A DNA stretch of 10,319 bases from NCBI GenBank assembly GCA_963923025.1, contig CAWUKV010000197.1, positions 1 to 10,319 of the forward strand, in the 5' to 3' direction. The stretch is from CAWUKV01 sp963923025 (GTDB taxonomy: Bacteria; Cyanobacteriota; Cyanobacteriia; Phormidesmidales; Phormidesmidaceae). The position numbers and the translations under genes are program-made. The notes under the pieces are model-generated. The model searched no databases, had not been told where the DNA came from, and worked only from the letters and a program-made list of their open reading frames with translations. The first letter of the stretch is position 1, and every line of letters starts with the position of its first letter. Positions 1-6,110 of this stretch are shown here, piece after piece.

Positions 1-2111
1 ACCCCATCGACCAGACCGTGCTGGCTAACGAGCAGGTCGATAGCGAAGGGCGGTCCTGGCGGTCTGGCGCGAAGGTAGAGCGCAAGCTGCTGCGGCAGTG
101 GTTCTTGAAGATTACCAACTATGCCGATCAGCTCTTGGCCGACTTGGACAAGCTTCCTGGCTGGCCCGAACGCGTCAAGCTGATGCAGGCGAACTGGATC
201 GGCAAATCTACGGGTGCCCACGTTACTTTCCACACCGAGGCGGGCGACCCGAGTACTATCTACCCCACTCGCCCCGACACCCTTTGGGGCGCAACCTTCA
301 TGGTGCTGTCGCCAGAGCATCCCCTGGTCGAAAAGCTTACAACTGAAGCGCAGACCGAGGCGATCAAGACCTACCAGGAACAGGCCACTAACTTAAGCGA
401 GATTGACCGGACGGCCGAGAATCGGGAGAAAACCGGCGTCTGGACCGGCAGCTATGCGATCAACCCAGTAAACGAAGCGAAAGTTCCTATTTGGATTGCC
501 GACTATGTGCTGATGGACTACGGCACGGGTGCCATCATGGCCGTGCCTGCCCACGACCAGCGTGACTTTGATTTTGCCCGCAAATTTGGCCTTGATATTA
601 AAGTTGTTGTTCAGCCAGAAGGCGAAATGCTAGACGGGGCAACAATGGAGAAAGCCCACGCCCACGACGGCGTGATGGTTAACTCTGGTCCCCTGGACGG
701 CGTGCCTGCGGGCAAAGGTGAAAAAGAGAGCGTGGGACAAGCGATCGCTTACCTTGAAGCTAACGACAAAGGCGAAGGCACAACCAACTACCGTCTGCGC
801 GACTGGCTAATCTCTCGTCAGCGCTATTGGGGTGTGCCCATTCCCGTTATCCACTGCCCCAGCTGCGGTACGGTCCCCGTACCTGATGAACATCTGCCCG
901 TTGTCCTGCCCGAAGACGTGGAGTTCAGCAGTCGAGGCGGTTCTCCTCTAGCCAAGATGGCCGACTGGATCAACGTACCCTGCCCCAACTGCGGCACGGC
1001 GGCAACGCGCGAGACCGACACGATGGACACCTTCATTGATTCCTCCTGGTACTACCTGCGCTACGCCGATGCCAAAAACGAAGCCCAGGCTTTTGAGAAA
1101 GATAAGGTTAACGACTGGCTTCCTGTAGACCAGTACGTGGGCGGCATTGAGCATGCTATCTTGCACCTGCTCTATTCTCGTTTCTTTACCAAAGCGCTAC
1201 GAGACCGAGGACTGCTTAGCTTCGATGAGCCTTTTCAGCGGTTGTTGACCCAGGGCATGGTGCAGGGCATCACCTACAAAAACCCAAAGACTGAGAAGTA
1301 CATTCCGCCCTCGTCGGTCACTGATTCTAGCAATCCAACAGACCCAGAGACGGGCGATGCGCTTGACGTCTTTTACGAGAAAATGTCGAAGTCGAAATAC
1401 AACGGTGTGACGCCTGGAGAAGTCATCGACAAGTACGGCATTGATACTGCCCGAATGTTTATCTTATTTAAGGCCCCGCCTGAGAAGGACTTAGAGTGGG
1501 ACGATGCTGACGTGGAAGGTCAGTTTCGCTTTCTGAATCGCGTTTGGCGACTGGTCATGGCCTTTGTCGAAGAAAACAATAGAGCTGAGCGAGTTACAGC
1601 TATAGCAACAGATAACCTTAGCAAGGCAGAAAAAGATCTCCGCCGTGCCACTCACACTGCTATCAAAGAGATTACTGAAGACATTGAAGAGGGCTATCAG
1701 TTTAACACTGCTGTCTCTGAGCTGATGAAGCTCAGCAACGCGCTTAATGATGCGAAAGAAAAGACAACCGTGGTTTATGCTGAAGGCATTCAAACCCTGG
1801 TCGTATTGCTGGCCCCGTTTGCCCCACACATCGCTGACGAACTCTGGCATCAGCTCGGCTTTGGCAGCTCAATCCACAAAGCTGCCTGGCCCGCTGTAGA
1901 TGAGCAGGCACTCGTCGCCGACGAAATTACCCTAGTTATCCAAATCATGGGTAAGACCCGAGGGACGATTCCGGTGCCTGCTAGCGCCAGTAAAGATGAG
2001 CTAGAGCAGTATGCCAAAGACTCTGATATTGCCAAGCGTTACCTAGAAGGGAAGGAAATCAAGAAGGTGATCGTTGTCCCTGGTAAGCTGGTGAACTTTG
2101 TCGCGAAGTAA
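1..2111 (+). CDS. leuS: Leucyl-tRNA synthetase, 5'-truncated by the window edge
   Basis: Class I aminoacyl-tRNA synthetase that charges tRNA-Leu with leucine in the cytoplasm. The frame is open from base 3 and encodes 702 visible residues. Bacterial LeuRS is about 860 residues, so roughly 160 N-terminal residues, including the HIGH motif, lie outside the window. The GTG at 18 is an internal valine (QTVLANEQV), not a start. Visible parts in order: the CP1 editing domain, with the GTGAIMAVPAHDQRDF segment near 522-569 holding the conserved editing aspartate; a zinc-knuckle insertion with two CxxC pairs encoded at 855-866 and 981-992; the TDTMDTFIDSSWYYLRY segment; the KMSKS loop at 1380-1394; the helical anticodon-binding domain (about 1500-1850); and the small C-terminal domain with an IMGKTRG motif. 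All family motifs that should be present are intact. It converges with cruG across a 104-bp gap. Identification is firm. Confidence 0.97.
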   Translation, partial: PIDQTVLANEQVDSEGRSWRSGAKVERKLLRQWFLKITNYADQLLADLDKLPGWPERVKLMQANWIGKSTGAHVTFHTEAGDPSTIYPTRPDTLWGATFMVLSPEHPLVEKLTTEAQTEAIKTYQEQATNLSEIDRTAENREKTGVWTGSYAINPVNEAKVPIWIADYVLMDYGTGAIMAVPAHDQRDFDFARKFGLDIKVVVQPEGEMLDGATMEKAHAHDGVMVNSGPLDGVPAGKGEKESVGQAIAYLEANDKGEGTTNYRLRDWLISRQRYWGVPIPVIHCPSCGTVPVPDEHLPVVLPEDVEFSSRGGSPLAKMADWINVPCPNCGTAATRETDTMDTFIDSSWYYLRYADAKNEAQAFEKDKVNDWLPVDQYVGGIEHAILHLLYSRFFTKALRDRGLLSFDEPFQRLLTQGMVQGITYKNPKTEKYIPPSSVTDSSNPTDPETGDALDVFYEKMSKSKYNGVTPGEVIDKYGIDTARMFILFKAPPEKDLEWDDADVEGQFRFLNRVWRLVMAFVEENNRAERVTAIATDNLSKAEKDLRRATHTAIKEITEDIEEGYQFNTAVSELMKLSNALNDAKEKTTVVYAEGIQTLVVLLAPFAPHIADELWHQLGFGSSIHKAAWPAVDEQALVADEITLVIQIMGKTRGTIPVPASASKDELEQYAKDSDIAKRYLEGKEIKKVIVVPGKLVNFVAK

Positions 2112-2157
2112 CCTTTAAGAGGATTAATGCAGAAAAAACTCTATGGCGCATGTGTTG

Positions 2158-2188
2158 TACGGCATGGAGATTCACCAAAAATGCCGTA
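2158..2188. other. Inverted repeat between convergent leuS and cruG
   Basis: TACGGCAT (2158-2165) is exactly complementary to ATGCCGTA (2181-2188), giving an 8-bp stem with a 15-nt loop. It lies 46 bp after the leuS stop and 27 bp past the cruG stop, where a bidirectional terminator would be expected. Neither strand has a U-tract after the stem and the loop is long, so an intrinsic terminator is only weakly supported. Confidence 0.35.
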
Positions 2189-2194
2189 GTCGAG

Positions 2195-2222
2195 CCAATG
2201 TTTACAGTCCAATGTCTACAGT
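2195..2222. repeat. Tandem 14-bp duplication at the cruG stop codon
   Basis: Two directly adjacent 14-bp units, 2195-2208 and 2209-2222, differ at one base (CCAATGTTTACAGT versus CCAATGTCTACAGT). The second unit contains the cruG stop codon (TAG, read at 2218-2216 on the minus strand). Because 14 is not a multiple of three, the duplication shifts frame after the stop. It looks like a local slippage or duplication product. Confidence 0.75.
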
Positions 2223-3418
2223 AGGCCTTTCTGGTAGACCCGCCCGCGCCACTGAATAGAACTTTGAAACGATGATTGAGCAATTCTGGCTGCTGCTAAC
2301 GGGTCTGCTAGCGGAGCTAGCCAGAAGTACTGTGCGGTGGACCAACGGGTTTTAGGCCATTGATAGGAACCTGCTACAGCAGCCTGCATGCCACAGCGGA
2401 TGAGCAGCAGTACGCCATTTAACCCCAAGGCGGCAGTCAAAAATGGCGAGTGGGCACCCTGGAGCGCGAATACAGACAGCAGCAGCAGGGCCAGTATGGG
2501 TATCCCCTGAGTGCTGACCAACATCCATAGGTCACACCAGAGTTGTCCTTTAGAGGCTGCATCTTTAAGGTCTAGCGAGCGACCCCAGCCCTGCCAGGTT
2601 TCGACTATTCCTTCGTACATGCGCACGCTAATGACGTTAGCTCCGTCGAGAAAGCCAACCTTGAACCCGCGTCGGGCAGCGGCACGGGCTAGCGTAACGT
2701 CATCACAGAAGGAGGTTGCGGCACAGCTGTAGCCGTCCATCTGGGCTAGGACAGTGCGACGAGAGAGAAAGCATTGACCGTTAGCCATAACTCGTTCTGC
2801 CTCGGGTCGCCCTACTCCGGCAGAGTCAAAGCGATAGATCAGCGTCATCAGCAGGGCAGGCTGTAGCCACCATTCTCCGGCGGACTGCAGAATGAATTTG
2901 GGGGAGAGGGACACAATGTCATATCCCTGAGTTTCTGCTTCGTGCAGGACGCTGGCAATGAGTCCGGGCTGAGGCTGGGTGTCGGCATCGATACCGACAA
3001 TCCAGTCACTGGCGGGGTCTACATTTAGGAAACCATTGTGCAGTGCCCACGGACGACCGACCCAGCCTTTGGGTAACTGCTCGTCTGTGACCAGACGAAT
3101 GCGCGGGTCGCGCTGGGCCATAGCTGCAACCTTGGCCTGAGTTCCATCGGTAGACCGGCTATCGACCACGATAATTTCTCGGACTTCGTCGCCCTGTTGA
3201 GTTAGCCCCTGCAAGCAGGGCTCAATGCGATGGGCCTCGTTGAGGGTAGGAACGATGACGCTAACGGCCCCTTTTTGTGTGGGTGTTGCCGTACGCGGCA
3301 CAATTGGTGCCTGACGGCGGGCACCCCGCATCAGTCGGGAAAGGAGTAGAAAAGTAGGTGGCAACTGGAGGGCCAGCAAACTTAGTGACAGCGCCCCAGC
3401 GAAGGTTGTTAGACTCAC
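2216..3418 (-). CDS. cruG: CruG-type carotenoid 2'-O-glycosyltransferase (GT2)
   Basis: Membrane-associated family 2 glycosyltransferase of 400 residues. In Synechococcus sp. PCC 7002 the family member CruG adds the sugar to the 2'-hydroxyl of myxol-type carotenoids. Residues 1-27 form a hydrophobic N-terminal segment. The GT-A fold begins at VSVIVPTLNEA (52-62), followed by IIVVDSRSTDGT (82-93), the DXD metal/nucleotide-sugar motif DAD (144-146), a CDD motif (238-240) in the catalytic-acid region, and QGWGR (276-280). Hydrophobic C-terminal segments (about 297-318, 325-345, 362-380) anchor it. The start is GTG at 3418-3416, placed immediately after the cruF TAA with no gap; an AAGGTG stretch inside the end of cruF may serve as ribosome binding site, so translational coupling is likely. 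The assignment rests on family features plus the cruF neighbour; GT2 sequence alone would not fix the acceptor. The sugar (fucose, rhamnose or another) cannot be read from the sequence. Confidence 0.85.
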   Translation of the reverse strand: MSLTTFAGALSLSLLALQLPPTFLLLSRLMRGARRQAPIVPRTATPTQKGAVSVIVPTLNEAHRIEPCLQGLTQQGDEVREIIVVDSRSTDGTQAKVAAMAQRDPRIRLVTDEQLPKGWVGRPWALHNGFLNVDPASDWIVGIDADTQPQPGLIASVLHEAETQGYDIVSLSPKFILQSAGEWWLQPALLMTLIYRFDSAGVGRPEAERVMANGQCFLSRRTVLAQMDGYSCAATSFCDDVTLARAAARRGFKVGFLDGANVISVRMYEGIVETWQGWGRSLDLKDAASKGQLWCDLWMLVSTQGIPILALLLLSVFALQGAHSPFLTAALGLNGVLLLIRCGMQAAVAGSYQWPKTRWSTAQYFWLAPLADPLAAARIAQSSFQSSIQWRGRVYQKGLL

Positions 3419-4303
3419 TTAGGCGTCACCTTGGCCGGGAACCAGCGTGCTGAGCGATTCAAAGTCGGCCTCGGGGGCAGCGGTTGCGCTTTGGTAAAGC
3501 AGTACAGCAGGAATGACGCCCAGCAGGAGCCCGAGCAGAATGGGTGGATAGATGCCGCCGTCGATGCTGATGACCATGGCAAAGACAAAGTTGCTCAGGT
3601 ACATGGCTAGTGGAAAGCCCAAGGGAAAGTTGAGGGGCGGCAGCGGTTTAACCCACCAAAGCAGCGTTGCTACACCCATGTATACGACGCCTGTACCAAA
3701 CCAACCGGCAAAGTTTTGGTAGGGCATACCAAAGAAAGCACCGGGCTGCTCCCAAGCCCAGAAGGGCATGGTGGTTTGGCTCATGGCCGGGTCTAAAACA
3801 AAGTCCCAGGAGGTCAGGAGCAAGGAGCCGAAGAGGATGGCTCCTAACCAGCGGAGCCGACCTGTGGTTTTGAGACCGGCTAGGGCCAGGATATAGGCGC
3901 TGAAGCCCAGATAGAACCAGGACAAGGGAATAGTAAAGGGTACTAGTCCAGCAATCTTGTAGCCAAGGCCCGTCAGGTAGTGGTAAGCGCCGAAAGGAAA
4001 GCCGGTACTGGTGCCCAGCAGTTCAGCACCGAGGGAGAGGCCGATGGCGGGCACCATGAATGTCAGCCAGTGCCAGACTTTGAGGTAGCGGTAGGCGTAG
4101 ATCGTGATCGCGGCTGCACCAGAGACCATATACACCGCGCCACCACCAGTCATCGACCACTGGAACGCCGTTCGCCCAATCTCAGGCAGTCGGGCAATAA
4201 ACTCTGGATGGGGCAGCACTAGCAAAAGCCCCGCCAAACCGAACACCAAAGAAGCGATGTGAACCGTAAAGCAGATGCGTTGCGCGATCGCGAGTGCTTT
4301 CAT
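3419..4303 (-). CDS. cruF: Carotenoid 1',2'-hydratase CruF
   Basis: Integral membrane enzyme of 294 residues that adds water across the 1',2' double bond of the acyclic end of gamma-carotene-type substrates, the step before 3',4'-desaturation and glycosylation on the way to myxoxanthophyll. The family (DUF422/COG2324) is recognisable by GTSTGFPFGAYHY (97-109), WDFVLDPAM (166-174) and WAWEQPGAFFGMPYQNFAGW (182-201), with conserved acidic residues E94, D167, D171 and E185 near membrane helices. About seven hydrophobic segments are visible between residues 12 and 272, followed by a short polar tail. Length fits the family. The ATG at 4303-4301 follows a modest GGGA ribosome-binding-like stretch and coincides with the start of the hydrophobic N-terminus. 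cruG follows directly, forming a two-gene unit. A HIP1 octamer (4284-4291) lies just inside the gene. Confidence 0.93.
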   Translation of the reverse strand: MKALAIAQRICFTVHIASLVFGLAGLLLVLPHPEFIARLPEIGRTAFQWSMTGGGAVYMVSGAAAITIYAYRYLKVWHWLTFMVPAIGLSLGAELLGTSTGFPFGAYHYLTGLGYKIAGLVPFTIPLSWFYLGFSAYILALAGLKTTGRLRWLGAILFGSLLLTSWDFVLDPAMSQTTMPFWAWEQPGAFFGMPYQNFAGWFGTGVVYMGVATLLWWVKPLPPLNFPLGFPLAMYLSNFVFAMVISIDGGIYPPILLGLLLGVIPAVLLYQSATAAPEADFESLSTLVPGQGDA

Positions 4304-4347
4304 AAATTCCCGTCTAATTCAGATAGTCAAATTTTAGATACCTGCGT

Positions 4348-4365
4348 AATGTAACAAATCGTTAA
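4348..4365 (-). promoter_or_regulatory. HLR1-like direct repeat (possible RpaB site) upstream of cruF
   Basis: On the minus strand the sequence reads TTAACGAT-TT-GTTACATT. The second half matches the HLR1 half-site consensus (G/T)TTACA(T/A)(T/A) at all eight positions, and the first half at six of eight, with the usual 2-nt spacer. It lies about 45 bp upstream of the cruF ATG. HLR1 is known as the binding site of the response regulator RpaB at light-regulated cyanobacterial genes. That RpaB acts here is inference from the match. Confidence 0.4.
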
Positions 4366-4384
4366 TGACTTAACAATCGTTAAT
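4352..4384. repeat. Near-perfect direct repeat in the cruF upstream region
   Basis: TAACAAATCGTTAAT (4352-4366) and TAACAATCGTTAAT (4371-4384) differ only by one A. The shared ATCGTTAAT cores are 18 bp apart, close to two helical turns. Each copy also has TAAC/GTTA arms that make it a short imperfect palindrome. The arrangement suggests a pair of operators for a dimeric regulator of cruF, overlapping the HLR1-like site. Confidence 0.5.
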
Positions 4385-4408
4385 TTTCCTCTTGTGGGAT
4401 GTAAATTG

Positions 4409-4442
4409 GCGCTGTGGCCACGATCAGGTAATGGCACAGCGC
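4409..4442 (-). terminator. Stem-loop after the YiaA/B-like gene, possible terminator
   Basis: GCGCTGTG (4409-4416) pairs with CACAGCGC (4435-4442). After a single bulged G the stem continues with CCA/TGG, giving about 11 bp around an 11-nt loop. It sits about 33 bp past the stop of the small membrane protein gene and upstream of cruF, where a minus-strand terminator would insulate the two units. The following minus-strand sequence (CAATTTAC) has only three Ts, so termination is plausible but not strong. Confidence 0.45.
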
Positions 4443-4474
4443 TTTGTGTATCCGATGTGTCTACTTCAGCCGAC

Positions 4475-4756
4475 CTATTTTAGTGGGTGATGATCTGACA
4501 ACAGCTTTTCTACACGGGCTTCGTCAACACGGGCTGTGATTTTTTTGGATTCATGCAGGTCGCGGCTAGTTTTGGAGACGTTAATAGTTGAGCTGACGGT
4601 AAACACCACACTGACAGCCATGTAGCCACGAGACCAGCCGTCCATGGGTAGGTAAACGAGTCCGACGCCCGTGGCAAACATCGAGAGAATAAAGGCGGCC
4701 CAGGTTTGAAAGATCCAGCTGGTACTGTGGTTTTGGTTGTTGTTGATGGCTTTCAT
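4475..4756 (-). CDS. YiaA/YiaB-type two-helix membrane protein
   Basis: Small inner-membrane protein of 93 residues resembling the YiaA/YiaB two-helix domain family (Pfam YiaAB), whose biochemical role is unknown. Two hydrophobic segments are visible (about residues 13-36 and 43-61), joined by the short PMDGWSRGYM turn. They are followed by a charged, probably cytoplasmic tail with the family-typical KTSRDLHESKKITARVDEAR stretch and the end EKLLSDHHPLK. I place the start at the ATG at 4756-4754 because AGGAGA (4770-4765) precedes it by 8 nt. An in-frame ATG 21 bp upstream (4777) lies before that ribosome binding site and has no good one of its own. The gene is probably monocistronic: a TTGACA box lies upstream and a stem-loop downstream. 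It lies between the carotenoid and surface-glycosylation groups with no clear link to either. Confidence 0.85.
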   Translation of the reverse strand: MKAINNNQNHSTSWIFQTWAAFILSMFATGVGLVYLPMDGWSRGYMAVSVVFTVSSTINVSKTSRDLHESKKITARVDEARVEKLLSDHHPLK

Positions 4757-4841
4757 CGGTCTGTTCTCCTGAAACATGACCCCAGTATGAGGAGCCTCTG
4801 CAATGACCGATTTTTATCTGGATAGCTTTATCGGACTGGCT

Positions 4842-4872
4842 ATGAAAGTTCTCTTTTTTTGAGCAATGTCAA
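4842..4872 (-). promoter_or_regulatory. Candidate promoter of the YiaA/B-like gene
   Basis: A consensus -35 box TTGACA lies at 4872-4867 on the minus strand. The best -10 candidate is TTTCAT at 4847-4842 (four of six matches) with a long 19-bp spacer rich in A. This would leave an untranslated leader of roughly 80 nt. The -35 match is good, but the -10 and spacing are poor. Confidence 0.35.
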
Positions 4873-5004
4873 ACCGTAGCCTGAGCCCAGAGCGGTTCTA
4901 TACCAATAAAGGCTTGGGCTGAACAGGGAAGAAAATGGACGAGCTAGCAAGGTGTGACAGTTGAAGTAACTGGCCCTGCTTAGTCTGGTCGTGAAAATCT
5001 ACCG

Positions 5005-5952
5005 CTATGCCTTTTTCATGCGTTTCACTGTGCTCATGTACTGGCTAAGGAAAGGCAGGCCGCCAATGGCGGGGAGGAAGTAGCGGGAGGTACAGAGTAG
5101 GCCAAGGGCTGCGCCGACGGAGGGGCCGAAGTAAGGGGCATAGAGCTGCACTAGGGCTGCATCGCGCGTGCCGACGCCTGCAAAGGTGAGGGGGAGCAGC
5201 CCGGCGAGGATGGCTAGGGGTGACAGGGCAAAGCTGGCAACGGGGGGAGCCCAAGCGTTGAGAGCCAGGATGAACAGCCAAATTTGCAGTAGATGTAGGA
5301 ACCAGACAAAGATGGACATGCCCGCAACGCGAGTGAGGCGCGAACGGCTAGACCAGACGTAGTTGTGCATTTCGCCCCAGGACAGCTGCATAGATTTGAG
5401 CTTTTCAGCAATCTTTTTGGGGGCGAAGCGGCGGGCTGCAAGAAAGAAGAACTGCGCAAACTTCTTTGACCCCAGCATAAGTAGACCCAATGTAAGACCA
5501 CCGAGAATGCCCACGGTCATGGTCCAGAAAAAGGCATCTTTTTGGGGGTAGAGTAGCAGGCCAAAGGTGCACCACAGCAGCAGTGAGAGCATGTCGCAGG
5601 TTTTCTCGAAAACCACGATGGAGAGGGAGAGGGTGCCGCTAAGGTGGCCGCGATCGCGCATAAAGTATGCCTTGGCAATGTCCCCCATTTTGGAAGGCAG
5701 CACCATATTCAGGACGCTGGCTGCAAGGATGAGTCGGTTGGCCTCCCATAGGCTCATGCGAGCCTGTGCGGGCACCAGCTGCTTAAGTCGCCAGGCCGTG
5801 AAGAAGGTAATGGGAATCACCATGCCTAGGCTCACCACCATCCACACTGGGTTACAGTTACGAAAAACCTCCAGCAGCCGGGCAATGTCAATCTTGGTGT
5901 AGAGAATCGCCAGGATGACCAGGCTGACAACAATGGAGATAATCCGCTTCAT
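5005..5952 (-). CDS. UPF0104/AglD-type (LPG_synthase_TM) integral membrane protein
   Basis: Polytopic membrane protein of 315 residues from the family shared by archaeal AglD and the flippase half of MprF (lysylphosphatidylglycerol synthase TM region, UPF0104). Roughly eight hydrophobic segments are visible, starting at residues 3-18. Family motifs: LPSKMGDIAKAYFMR (85-99), FEKTCD (115-120) and PLTFAGVGTRDAAL (254-267). No lysyl-transfer domain follows, so it is not a complete MprF. Members are usually found with glycosyltransferases and are proposed to move or handle lipid-linked substrates; the exact activity is not established. It is the last gene of a four-gene minus-strand set with a DPM1-like GT2 and a GT-C enzyme, supporting a role in lipid-linked sugar transfer. 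The ATG at 5952 lacks a visible Shine-Dalgarno. The 156-bp gap before it could hold its own weak promoter (TTGATA at 6001-5996 with ATACTC at 5978-5973, 17-bp spacing). Confidence 0.82.
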   Translation of the reverse strand: MKRIISIVVSLVILAILYTKIDIARLLEVFRNCNPVWMVVSLGMVIPITFFTAWRLKQLVPAQARMSLWEANRLILAASVLNMVLPSKMGDIAKAYFMRDRGHLSGTLSLSIVVFEKTCDMLSLLLWCTFGLLLYPQKDAFFWTMTVGILGGLTLGLLMLGSKKFAQFFFLAARRFAPKKIAEKLKSMQLSWGEMHNYVWSSRSRLTRVAGMSIFVWFLHLLQIWLFILALNAWAPPVASFALSPLAILAGLLPLTFAGVGTRDAALVQLYAPYFGPSVGAALGLLCTSRYFLPAIGGLPFLSQYMSTVKRMKKA

Positions 5953-6006
5953 GGTGGGTTCTATAAAAGGCTGAGTATTCGCAGGTTAGAGCTTGTATCA
6001 AAGTCC

Positions 6007-6040
6007 ATCCCACTTGGGGAGAGGGATTTGGGGTGAGGGC
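6007..6040. repeat. G-rich intergenic sequence resembling a dispersed bacterial repeat
   Basis: The stretch GGGGAGAGGGATTTGGGG (6016-6033) followed by TGAGGGC (6034-6040) closely resembles a sequence I know as recurring in intergenic regions of many cyanobacterial genomes (complementary form beginning GCCCTCACCCCAAATCCC). Only one copy is in this window, so the repeat status comes from memory rather than from the window itself. Confidence 0.45.
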
Positions 6041-6067
6041 TAAGCCGACAGTTCAAGGTCTCATTTA

Positions 6068-6110
6068 TCTGTGTGTGCCATGCTCGTCTCTGTGTGTGCC
6101 ATGCTCGTCT
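6068..6110. repeat. Tandem 21-bp duplication at the stop of the toroid-protein gene
   Basis: The 21-bp unit starting at 6068 is repeated perfectly from 6089, giving two full copies plus one base (6068-6110). The unit contains GTGTGTGCCATGCTCG. The TAG stop codon of the upstream gene (6111-6109 on the minus strand) overlaps the end of the second copy, so the duplication lies in the 3' untranslated region between that gene and the AglD-like gene. Confidence 0.85.

Noticed and set aside
18..20. GTG as the start codon of leuS
   Set aside because: It codes for an internal conserved valine (QTVLANEQV), and the frame is open upstream to the window edge; the N-terminal HIGH region is simply outside.
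2158..2188. A strong bidirectional intrinsic terminator between leuS and cruG
   Set aside because: The stem is perfect but the loop is 15 nt and no U-tract follows on either strand; kept only as an inverted repeat.
4867..5004. A terminator after the AglD-like gene
   Set aside because: Only short or distant arms were found (CAGTT/AACTG; AGCCCA/TGGGCT about 26 nt apart), with no following T-run.
5005..5952. MprF lysylphosphatidylglycerol synthase
   Set aside because: Only the membrane half of the family is present; the lysyl-transfer domain is missing and the gene ends at 315 residues.
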